From: Bacteroidaceae bacterium
Lineage (GTDB): Bacteria > Bacteroidota > Bacteroidia > Bacteroidales > Bacteroidaceae
Assembly (NCBI GenBank): GCA_024684455.1
Contig: JAIKWU010000095.1
Location: 1-35,386, forward strand
Reading direction: 5' to 3'
DNA: 35,386 nucleotides
Position numbers and translations under genes: made by a program. Below, piece after piece: positions 24,371-31,912 of the stretch. Under the pieces are notes generated by a model. The model made no database searches, had not been told where the DNA came from, and saw only the letters and a list, made by a program, of their open reading frames with translations. Position 1 is the stretch's first letter. The number at the start of each line of letters is the position of its first letter.

Positions 24371-24717
24371 AATGTCTGATGGGTTATCAAGTGATTGTCT
24401 TTAAGATAGTTGACTGTGTTGGTGATTTCACCCCACGCCTTGTCGAGTTCGAGCAGGAAGATCTGTCCCTGCGTCGTCAGTTCGTAATACTTTCGTGGCG
24501 GGCCCTGCGTCGATTCCTGCCATTGGTAGGCGAGCAGTCCGTCGTTCTTGAGCCGTGTAAGCAGCGGGTAGAGTGTACCCTCGACCACGAGCAACTCAGC
24601 CTCCTTCAGACGTGTGATAATGTCACTGGCATAGGCTGGCTGCCGGTTCAACAGCAGCAGGATGCAGTATTCGAGCATCCCCTTCCGCATCTGTGATTTA
24701 GCATTGTTTACATCCAT
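24367..24717 (-). CDS. PadR-family transcriptional regulator
   Basis: 116 residues. A winged-helix DNA-binding protein with the PadR pattern: MRKGMLEYCILLLL (helix 1), QPAYASDIITRLKEAELLVVEGTLYPLLTRLKNDGLLAYQW (recognition helix), then the wing RKYYELTTQGQIFL. A short C-terminal dimerisation helix ends N-H-L-I-T-H-Q-T-L. In Bacteroidetes such PadR genes often precede PspC-domain genes, as here with a 4-base overlap. A near-perfect palindrome just upstream (24815-24837) could be its own operator. The inducing signal is unknown. Confidence 0.92.
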   Translation of the reverse strand: MDVNNAKSQMRKGMLEYCILLLLNRQPAYASDIITRLKEAELLVVEGTLYPLLTRLKNDGLLAYQWQESTQGPPRKYYELTTQGQIFLLELDKAWGEITNTVNYLKDNHLITHQTL

Positions 24718-24795
24718 ATAATATGTGAGTTAAAAGTTATGAGTTAGAAGTTTAAATGGGGCTGGTCTTTGGTGACGTTTCCTTTGTTTCGCTGG

Positions 24796-24803
24796 CAAAG
24801 TTA
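24796..24803 (-). promoter_or_regulatory. -7 box for padR-pspC
   Basis: On the minus strand this reads TAACTTTG, giving a predicted leader of about 70 bases to the ATG at 24717. A TTTG lies 25 bases upstream, too far for a standard -33 box. Confidence 0.5.
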
Positions 24804-24814
24804 TGTAAAATCGT

Positions 24815-24837
24815 AGTACCTTGCAATACAAAGTACT
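24815..24837. promoter_or_regulatory. candidate PadR operator palindrome
   Basis: AGTACCTTG (24815-24823) and CAAAGTACT (24829-24837) are inverted repeats with one mismatch and a 5-base centre. The site lies immediately upstream of the padR -7 box, overlapping the -33 region, where an autorepressor would be expected to bind. Confidence 0.45.
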
Positions 24838-24917
24838 GTTTATTTTCTAATAATTAACACATTTTAAGATTATCGTCTGTTTTTGAGGTCGTTTTTTGGT
24901 GTCAATAATCATCGTTG

Positions 24918-24954
24918 CTAAGTGCTTGGAAATTTCACGCCAAGTGCTTAGCGT
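24918..24954. repeat. 22-bp-phased palindrome array, locus C (2 units)
   Basis: An edge unit CTAAGTGCTTGG (24918-24929) followed by AAATTTC leads to one full 18-mer, ACGCCAAGTGCTTAGCGT (24937-24954), in 22-bp register. It is followed by TGTC, the same spacer seen at loci B and E. No recognisable third unit follows. Confidence 0.85.
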
Positions 24955-25057
24955 TGTCATCGAGTGGTTGTCGGAATTAAGCGAAAAAAGGGCGTCATTG
25001 AGAGAAAAATGGGTATATTTGCAATAATTTTGTACCTTATATTAATGATAAAAACCG

Positions 25058-25065
25058 TAACTTTG
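25058..25065 (+). promoter_or_regulatory. -7 box for the 1560-residue secreted protein
   Basis: TAACTTTG followed by GCAG. The nearest TTTG (25029-25032) is 25 bases upstream, longer than the usual 19-21. The predicted leader is about 35 bases. Confidence 0.55.
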
Positions 25066-25105
25066 CAGACGGAAAATTATCATTACAACCATACTAACCA
25101 TCTCA

Positions 25106-28100
25106 ATGAAAAAGAAAACTTACGCTTCTCTTTTTGTGGCTTTTGCCCTGTCGCTGACGGTACAGGCCCAGGAATGGAAGGCACCGCAGGTGCCAGGTGA
25201 AGACCTTTCGTCCCTGAAATCGACGACTACGGTCTATCTTTACAATGTCGAGGCCGATGCGTTTGTGACGAACGGCATGGACTGGAACACGAATGCGTGT
25301 GCCACACGCCTTAACAACAGCGACACAAAGGTGTCGGAGCCGCACCGTGCCTATGCCTTCGTTTCGGGTCGAACGGTGAGTGTGCGTCTACAATCATTTG
25401 CCGAGAAGTACATTTCGTGTCCAAGCGCAAATGCTTACGACATTTACGTTGACCAAACGTCTAACTACAGTTTTCGCTTTGCCGAGACAGAGAGTGGAAG
25501 CAATGTATATACGCTGACCAACGTGGCGCATAGCAAAGCACTGGATGTAGTGTGGCAGCGTGGCGGTCACCTGACGCTGGTCGGCGGCGCGGGACAGACC
25601 CATTGGGCGTTCATCGCCGAGACGACTGTGACCAATGGTGCGTATGCCCGCTATAAGTGGCAGAAGCGTCTGTACAGCATTTATGAGGCCATCGCCGCTG
25701 CGGACAAGACGGCGGCGTATGCCGATGCCTTGACGGCAGCGAAGGAGGTGTATGACAACGCCAGTGCGACGTCGTCACAACTCCAGACGGCGTGCAAAAC
25801 GCTCTTTACAGCGGCTGCAGCCGACATCGCCGGACCGCTCGACGTGTCGTTCCTCTTTACCAACTTCGATATGGCGGGCGTGGGTGTGAACACCCGCTGG
25901 GTGAGTGGCGCACAGACATTTGCCTGGGGCGAATTTGAGAAATTCCATGCTGCGCTCACACTCACGCAGTCACAGACGGTGCCTGTGGGTGTCTATGACG
26001 TCAGTTTCCGCAGCCTTTACCGCGAGGACGGCAACGGATCGGCTCCTGTGCTCACTGCCAAGGGCGACAATACCGTTACGGCGAATGTGCCACTGATGAC
26101 CAAACTGAACTATCTGGTCGGCAATGCCAACACCAACGGCTGGACAAGTGGTGAAGAATGGCTTCGTCCCGACAATATGCAGTCGGCGGCTCAGGCCATC
26201 TGCCACCCTGATGCCGAGGCATTGGCCCAGAACGTTATCGTCGGCGAAAACACGCTGAAGATCACCCTGCGTATGGCTTCCTCTGAGCAGTGGCTCAACT
26301 GGCAGAACATGACGCTTATCTATAAAGGTAACGGCCTACAGTCGTTGCGCGACGATCTCACACAGACTATCGCCGAGGCAACGGCCCTGGCCAACGAAGG
26401 TGGTGCCGGTGAAGCCAACCTCCGCACAGCCATCGCCACGGCACAGTCGGTGCTGGACAATGCAACAACGGCTGAACAACTGATGGCTGCTAACGAGGCG
26501 CTGAAGGCTGCCATGGAGGCCTATCGCCTCGAATCCGTTTCGGTGGAGCATCCGATTGACTGGAGCGACCGTCTGACCAACCGCAGTTTTGAGCAAGCGT
26601 TCACGGGTTGGGAGCAGGAAGGTATGAAGGCGCAGAGCAACACGGCGTTCGCACTGAAGGCTGGCAACACGTATGTAGAGAAGTGGATTGAAGCAGGTAA
26701 CCCCGTCGGCGATGCTTCTGTGCTCCAGACCGTGAAAAACCTTGGACTGGGCGTCTTCATTCTCAAGGCCTCAGCCCATAACATTCAGGAAGGAAATACC
26801 GCTGCCACGCAGTCGGGAGCCTGGATTGTGGGCGGACTGGGTCAGACTGCTGTCAGCAAGGATGACACCTATACTCTCATCTTTACCAACATCGAGAAAG
26901 ACGGCGTCATCGGTTTCCGTGCCGTTGGAGCCACTGGCAACTGGCTCGCCGTCGATAACTTCGAACTCTACTGGGCTGGCGGCACCTTTGCTGATTATAA
27001 GGCTGAACTGCAACGCTACATCGAAATGGCTGAATCAGTTCTCTCTCTGAAAATGGAAGCATCCATCCGCTCTGCCCTGGAGTCAACACTGTCGCAGGCA
27101 CGTGCCGAACTGGCGAAGACCAATGCCGACGGCTATACGGCAGTCTCCACACCGCTGCGCACCCTGAAGCAGGATGCAGAGGTAAGCAATGCCGCCTTTG
27201 CACGTTTGCAGGCCGCCATCGACCAGGCAGAGGAACGCTACGGAACAGGTTCCCTCACTGGCGCCGACAAGTTCCTCGCTGCCATCAACCAGGCCAAAGC
27301 GGTGAACGACAATCTCAACAGCACGCAACAGCAGATGGCGGCAGAGATTGAGAATCTGGAACGTGCCTACCGTCTGTATAGGGTGACGAATGGCAGCGGT
27401 ACGGCTCCAGTGGTCAAGACCGACCCACGCTATGCACGTGGTTGCAGCGAGGCATTCGGACGCATGACCGTTACAGGCAACACCAGCAACATCCTCGAAC
27501 AAGGCTTCTGCTATAGCGAGACCAATCCCGATCCGACCGTGCTCGACCAGTGCGGCACCGACTATCTGGACTATAACGGTCGCATCTATCGTATGCCGAT
27601 GAAGCCAGCCACCGTGTATTATATCCGCGCTTATGCCATGACGAAAAACTATGCCGTCGGCTACGGCGATGTTATCAAGATGTCAACACTGCCGCAAGGC
27701 GACGTGACCTATACCTACATCTCCAACGGTGCACCCGCCGACCAGAACGAGCGTATCACTACAGCCTTGGAAGATGCTTGCCGCTGGTGGACCAATTACA
27801 CCAGCATCCGCGGCTTCCACGTCACCTGCAACTACAGTCCTGGCACACCGACAGCCGACTGTGGCTACGGTGGCAACATGCGCATGGGAACAAACATGGG
27901 CCAGCGCTCAGGTACTTGTATTCACGAGATGCAGCACGGTGTCGGTTGCGGTACGCTGGGCATCTGGGGCGGTTGGGAAAACTCCTGGCTGCGTACGAGC
28001 ATGAACGGCGACTGGGCTGGTGAGCGTGCCAACGCTGCCCTGCGTTTCTGGGAAAACCGCGACGATCTTGTGGTCACCGGTGCCTACGACAATGCCCACT

Positions 28101-29788
28101 GGGGTTTCCGTCCGTTCAACGGCGTCTATGAAGAGGGTGGTGGCAGCACGGCCGTCTGGGAGAATAAGTATGCCTTCAACGGCGCCCACCTCGACGCAGG
28201 TGCCTGGGCCGGTCCGAAGACATGGAACGACATTCAGGCCGTCTATATCGGCAGTTCGACCATTGTGCAGGGCATGATGGAGGACGGTCTGGTTCCTGTC
28301 AACTACTGGGGTGGCGGCTTCTGTCTGCCTGCCTATGTGCTGGTTCAGGAAGATGGCCAGAAGTACTATATCAAGAACGAGAATGCGGACCGTGGGCTCT
28401 ACGACTCCTATCTCGTTGAGGAGGCTGACGGACGCCTCGCATGGAAGGCCATTGACCAGGGCGACTTGGCTGCGACCGAGTCGGCAGCATGGTACGTCTC
28501 CTTTACGGGTAGCAATCAATACTACCAGATTCGCAATGCCGAGACAGGTCATTATGTGTCGTATGTCGGCGATGGTACAGGAGGTTTCAAGGCTCTTAAC
28601 CGTTCGGCTGTCACTGCTAACGAGAACTTCCACGTCATCCGTGGACGCAACGAGATAAAGATAGGCAATGCCTCTGTGCGCAGTTTCTGGTTCATCCATC
28701 CCGAGAATTCCAACGCGCCTCATGCCCTTACCGCCAATGCCGACGGCTCCCTGTCGGCAGTCACGGTCAACCTCTATGATTCGGGAGAAACCCAGCGATG
28801 GATTCTCCTCGAGGCCGACCAGATTGCCACCTTTGAGCAGGGCGTCAAGGCTGCCTTCCAAGCCGACCTCCGCTCGCTCATCGCTCAGATTCGCAAGTTG
28901 AAGCGTGTGGGGCATACACAGGATGTCGCCGATGCTGACAATACGCTCGAATCGGCCCTTCAGAACATCGAGTCACAGTCGCGGGCTGCCACCTCTGCTG
29001 CCGACGTCCGTCCGCTAGTCACCAATGCACGCATCGCTGCAGCCACGTTCCTCAGCAGTGTCACACCGACCGACCTGACGAAGCCCTTCGACCTTACCTT
29101 CATGATTGACAACGCAGCCATCGACAACAACCTCGGATGGAGCGAAATGCCGACCTTCGACTATTCCTGCTGCGAATACTACCAGCGTACGTTTGACTTC
29201 AACCAGACGCTTACCCACCTCCCCAAGGGTACTTACAAACTCTTCGCCCAGGCTTTCCAGCGTCCAGGTGCCTACGCGACGGCGATGTCTGACTACGAGC
29301 GTGGTATCAACAACGTGACTGCGCAACTTTATATGGGTACGAAATCGACGGGCATCTGTCACATCGGCGACGGTGCCTCTGCAACGAGTCTTGCCGACGG
29401 CGACGTGCAGGCTGGTGGTCAGTCGCTTTACATCCCCGACAATATGTACTCGGCTGCTGCCTACTTCAAGAAGGGTCTTTACGACAATGAGGTCCTTGCC
29501 ACAACCTCACGCAACGATACGTCGATGAAGATTGGTCTGCGTGGCAGCGTGTCGGGTGATGGCTACTGGACCATCTTCGACAACTTCCGCCTCCACTTCT
29601 ACGGAAGTGCCTCGCCCGATGTCGTCACTGGCATAGATACAAGTACAAATTACCAAGTACCAAGTACAAATAAAGACGAACTACAAGGTACGGTTTATGA
29701 CTTGCAGGGACGTCCTGTCGGCGACTCTCTCGAAGGTCTGCCGCGTGGCATCTACATTGTCGGTGGACACAAAGTACAGGTGAAGTAA
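25106..29788 (+). CDS. very large secreted protein with FIVAR-like helical repeats and a HEMQH metallopeptidase-like motif
   Basis: 1560 residues. A signal peptide (~1-22) ends V-Q-A-Q. An N-terminal beta region (~23-190) is followed by helical repeats resembling FIVAR modules (~195-250 and ~410-475). A jelly-roll-like beta segment (~490-630) and more helices (~635-765) come next. At ~900-1080 is GTCIHEMQHGVGCGT. His940-Glu941-x-x-His944 has the zincin signature, and Glu958 (GGWEN) lies 14 residues on, compatible with a gluzincin third ligand of the M60 type. A lectin-like region rich in aromatics follows (~1090-1240), then a helical pair and a final beta module. The C-terminus (TVYDLQGRPV...RGIYIVGGHKVQVK) resembles type IX export motifs. 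The last linker carries a TACAAAT repeat. I cannot place it in a named family. Protease activity is inferred from the motif alone. Confidence 0.8.
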   Translation: MKKKTYASLFVAFALSLTVQAQEWKAPQVPGEDLSSLKSTTTVYLYNVEADAFVTNGMDWNTNACATRLNNSDTKVSEPHRAYAFVSGRTVSVRLQSFAEKYISCPSANAYDIYVDQTSNYSFRFAETESGSNVYTLTNVAHSKALDVVWQRGGHLTLVGGAGQTHWAFIAETTVTNGAYARYKWQKRLYSIYEAIAAADKTAAYADALTAAKEVYDNASATSSQLQTACKTLFTAAAADIAGPLDVSFLFTNFDMAGVGVNTRWVSGAQTFAWGEFEKFHAALTLTQSQTVPVGVYDVSFRSLYREDGNGSAPVLTAKGDNTVTANVPLMTKLNYLVGNANTNGWTSGEEWLRPDNMQSAAQAICHPDAEALAQNVIVGENTLKITLRMASSEQWLNWQNMTLIYKGNGLQSLRDDLTQTIAEATALANEGGAGEANLRTAIATAQSVLDNATTAEQLMAANEALKAAMEAYRLESVSVEHPIDWSDRLTNRSFEQAFTGWEQEGMKAQSNTAFALKAGNTYVEKWIEAGNPVGDASVLQTVKNLGLGVFILKASAHNIQEGNTAATQSGAWIVGGLGQTAVSKDDTYTLIFTNIEKDGVIGFRAVGATGNWLAVDNFELYWAGGTFADYKAELQRYIEMAESVLSLKMEASIRSALESTLSQARAELAKTNADGYTAVSTPLRTLKQDAEVSNAAFARLQAAIDQAEERYGTGSLTGADKFLAAINQAKAVNDNLNSTQQQMAAEIENLERAYRLYRVTNGSGTAPVVKTDPRYARGCSEAFGRMTVTGNTSNILEQGFCYSETNPDPTVLDQCGTDYLDYNGRIYRMPMKPATVYYIRAYAMTKNYAVGYGDVIKMSTLPQGDVTYTYISNGAPADQNERITTALEDACRWWTNYTSIRGFHVTCNYSPGTPTADCGYGGNMRMGTNMGQRSGTCIHEMQHGVGCGTLGIWGGWENSWLRTSMNGDWAGERANAALRFWENRDDLVVTGAYDNAHWGFRPFNGVYEEGGGSTAVWENKYAFNGAHLDAGAWAGPKTWNDIQAVYIGSSTIVQGMMEDGLVPVNYWGGGFCLPAYVLVQEDGQKYYIKNENADRGLYDSYLVEEADGRLAWKAIDQGDLAATESAAWYVSFTGSNQYYQIRNAETGHYVSYVGDGTGGFKALNRSAVTANENFHVIRGRNEIKIGNASVRSFWFIHPENSNAPHALTANADGSLSAVTVNLYDSGETQRWILLEADQIATFEQGVKAAFQADLRSLIAQIRKLKRVGHTQDVADADNTLESALQNIESQSRAATSAADVRPLVTNARIAAATFLSSVTPTDLTKPFDLTFMIDNAAIDNNLGWSEMPTFDYSCCEYYQRTFDFNQTLTHLPKGTYKLFAQAFQRPGAYATAMSDYERGINNVTAQLYMGTKSTGICHIGDGASATSLADGDVQAGGQSLYIPDNMYSAAAYFKKGLYDNEVLATTSRNDTSMKIGLRGSVSGDGYWTIFDNFRLHFYGSASPDVVTGIDTSTNYQVPSTNKDELQGTVYDLQGRPVGDSLEGLPRGIYIVGGHKVQVK
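29644..29671. repeat. 7-bp tandem repeat inside the large secreted protein gene (4 units)
   Basis: TACAAAT, TACCAAG, TACCAAG and TACAAAT run in tandem in the coding sequence and encode T-N-Y-Q-V-P-S-T-N just before the C-terminal sorting-like motif. Confidence 0.75.
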
Positions 29789-29791
29789 AAG

Positions 29792-29812
29792 TACAAAGTA
29801 CTAAGTACAAAT
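29792..29812. repeat. 7-bp tandem repeat after the large secreted protein gene (3 units)
   Basis: TACAAAG, TACTAAG and TACAAAT begin 4 bases after the stop codon and run into the left arm of the terminator. Confidence 0.7.
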
Positions 29813-29850
29813 CCAGGCACTTGGAACACGCTTCAAGTGCCTGGATTTTT
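29809..29850 (+). terminator. intrinsic terminator after the large secreted protein
   Basis: AAATCCAGGCACTTG (29809-29823) and CAAGTGCCTGGATTT (29834-29848) form a perfect 15-bp stem with a 10-base loop, ending in a T run. The arms contain CCAGGCACTTGG and CAAGTGCCTGG, close to the edge unit of the palindrome family (CCAAGCACTTGG). Confidence 0.88.
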
Positions 29851-29874
29851 ATTAACTGGCGAATGCAAACAGCC

Positions 29875-31068
29875 TTATTCTTTCACAAAGTGGGCAAGGC
29901 GTCGGAGGGCTTCGATGAGTGTGCTGCGCGGACAGGCGAGGTTGATGCGCAGGTAGCCTTCGCCGGCTTGTCCATACATCGAGCCTTCGTTGAACCACAC
30001 GCGGGCCTTCTGGACAATCAGTTCCTCAAGGCCCTTGCTGTCGGTGTGATGCAGGGCACAAAGGTCCTTGCAATCTACCCAGGCAAGGTACGTGCCTTCG
30101 AGCGGCATAACATTGAATTTACAATTTACGGATAGGCCATTTATTGCCTCAAACTGCTGGGTTAGGTACTCAAAATTGCCCTTGATGTAACGGTTCAGTT
30201 CGTCGAGCCACGTGGCTCCCTCGTCGCTGTAGGCTGCTATCGTTGCTACGGGTGCGAAAGGGTTGACATCGCAGGTCTCGTGGATGTTGATGGCGCGGTC
30301 GATGCGCCGGCGCAGGGCTGGGTCGGTGCAGACGATGTTGGCCATCTGCAGTCCAGCGATGTTGAACGACTTCGAGGCTGAGATGCACGTCACGCTGTGG
30401 GCTTCGTTCTCTTTCGACACAGCAGCGAAGGGGGTGTAGGTGTAGCCTGGCATGACGAGTTCGTTGTGGATTTCATCGCTCACGACGAGCACATCGTGAC
30501 GTCGGCAGATGTCGCCGATACAGGCCAGTTCGTCTTTCGTCCAGACACGTCCGCCAGGGTTCTGCGGGTTGCAGAGGATGTAGGCGACCACTTTGTCGTC
30601 GCTGCACTTCTGCTCAAAATCAGTCCAGTCGAAATGATACTTGCCGTCGTCGCCCACTGTGAGCGGACTTTCGACAACCTCGGCTCCGTTGTTGCGGACG
30701 CATGAGAAGAAGCAGTTATAGACAGGAGTGGTAAGCAGCACCTTGTCGCCCGTCATGACGACGGCGCGGAGAATGCTCGAAAGGGCTGGCACGACTCCGG
30801 TGGTGTAGAGCATCGCATCGCGACGGATGGCCCAGCCGTGTCGCTGCCGAAACCAGGCAACGACGGAGTCGTAGTAGCGTTCGGGCACTTTCTCGTATCC
30901 GAAAATGCCGTGCCGGACTCGTTCTTCGAGCGCACGTTGGATGCACGGTGCTGCCTTGAAGTCCATGTCGGCCACCCATAGGGGCAGCACATCGTCGGCA
31001 TCGGCACAGTCCCACTTGTAGCAATCGGAGCCGCGGCGCGGAATGATTTCGTCAAAGTTATTTTTCAT
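29875..31068 (-). CDS. MalY/PatB-family PLP-dependent aminotransferase / C-S lyase
   Basis: 397 residues from the ATG at 31068 (M-K-N-N-F-D-E-I-I-P-R-R-G-S-D). A longer in-frame start would run through the DUF3737 gene and is rejected. It is a cytoplasmic fold-type I PLP enzyme. LPLWVADMDF near the start, Asn167 (CNPQNPGGRVW), Asp198 (VVSDEIHNELV) and the PLP-binding Lys233 (SASKSFNIAGLQ) are the MalY/PatB hallmarks. The family cleaves cystathionine or cysteine conjugates to a thiol, pyruvate and ammonia. The start overlaps the DUF3737 stop by 11 bases, in a three-gene operon with a MATE exporter. Confidence 0.93.
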   Translation of the reverse strand: MKNNFDEIIPRRGSDCYKWDCADADDVLPLWVADMDFKAAPCIQRALEERVRHGIFGYEKVPERYYDSVVAWFRQRHGWAIRRDAMLYTTGVVPALSSILRAVVMTGDKVLLTTPVYNCFFSCVRNNGAEVVESPLTVGDDGKYHFDWTDFEQKCSDDKVVAYILCNPQNPGGRVWTKDELACIGDICRRHDVLVVSDEIHNELVMPGYTYTPFAAVSKENEAHSVTCISASKSFNIAGLQMANIVCTDPALRRRIDRAINIHETCDVNPFAPVATIAAYSDEGATWLDELNRYIKGNFEYLTQQFEAINGLSVNCKFNVMPLEGTYLAWVDCKDLCALHHTDSKGLEELIVQKARVWFNEGSMYGQAGEGYLRINLACPRSTLIEALRRLAHFVKE

Positions 31069-31912
31069 GGTTACGTATGTTGATGATACAATCGGCAGGC
31101 GGTTGGATGTTCTCGTCGATGGTAACGGAACCGATGCTGTCTGCAGTGATGTGGCCCGAGGTGGGGTTTTTGATGTTCTCGATATGTCCTCGTATGTCGG
31201 CCTCGACTTGGCTGTACTCGAAGACGCGGTCGCATGCTGCGTCGAAGGTGCAGTCCTCCAGCACGAGTCGGTCGGCATAGCAGAGCAGTTGCTCGCCCAG
31301 CAGGTGACAACGCACGAGTCGCACGTTTTTCGAGTGCCACGCAAGATATTCACCGTCGAGGTGCGAGTCGTAGATGGTCACGTTGTCGCACTCCCAGAAT
31401 GAGTCTTTGGTGACGATGTGGGCATTGTGCAGTTCGACGTTCTTGCAATACTGGAACACATACTTCGAGTCGCTTCTCAGGTTGTCGATGCGTACGTTTT
31501 CGCAGAACATGAAAGGGTAGGTCCCGTCGTGGATTTCGAGGTTTGTGGCGACGATGTCGCTGCAGCGCCAGAAGATTTCGTCGGCATCGTTGATGACGAC
31601 GTTCTCCAGACGGATGTCATGCATTTCGCGGAACATCTTCGGGCCGTCAATCACCGTGTCGCGCATCACGAGGTGGTTACTGTACCAGAGTGCCGAGCGT
31701 GCGCCGACGGCGAAGTGGCAATGGTCGATAGTGAAGCCGTTGACGTGCCAGAAGGGATACTTGCCCTCGAAGTAGCAATCCCGTGCTTCAATGTTGCTGC
31801 AATGCTTGATGGCGCTTTCGCCCTCACCGATGGTGACATGTTCGAGCCGTAGGTTGTGCGACTCGAACAGGGGGCGTTCGCCCTCAAAGTGTTGGTTTCT
31901 GATTGTATTCAT
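31058..31912 (-). CDS. DUF3737-family protein (predicted right-handed beta-helix)
   Basis: 284 residues from the ATG at 31912, which overlaps the MATE stop (ATGA). The whole sequence is a series of ~20-residue turns of the type [NR]-[IVL]-x-[LIV]-x-[NDH]-x-x-[IVL] with regular Cys, Phe and Trp (IEARDCYFEGKYPFWHVNGFTIDHCHF, split over two turns). This predicts a parallel beta-helix like pentapeptide or pectate-lyase-type folds. There is no signal peptide, so it is cytoplasmic. DUF3737 has no assigned activity. It is sandwiched between a MATE exporter and a MalY-type lyase with overlaps on both sides, so the three products probably act together or are needed in fixed ratio. Confidence 0.88.
   Translation of the reverse strand: MNTIRNQHFEGERPLFESHNLRLEHVTIGEGESAIKHCSNIEARDCYFEGKYPFWHVNGFTIDHCHFAVGARSALWYSNHLVMRDTVIDGPKMFREMHDIRLENVVINDADEIFWRCSDIVATNLEIHDGTYPFMFCENVRIDNLRSDSKYVFQYCKNVELHNAHIVTKDSFWECDNVTIYDSHLDGEYLAWHSKNVRLVRCHLLGEQLLCYADRLVLEDCTFDAACDRVFEYSQVEADIRGHIENIKNPTSGHITADSIGSVTIDENIQPPADCIINIRNHEK

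Larger units (their letters stand above)
24718..25105. other. 388-base divergent intergenic region
   Basis: This gap between padR (minus) and the large secreted protein (plus) holds the padR -7 box, the candidate operator, a short palindrome array (24918-24954) and the TAACTTTG box of the rightward gene. It is otherwise AT-rich. I see no small gene or RNA in it. Confidence 0.7.

Noticed and set aside
27908-28915. 335-codon open frame antisense to the large secreted protein
   Set aside because: No recognisable domain and no promoter or start context. The plus-strand frame is continuous with a signal peptide and terminator.
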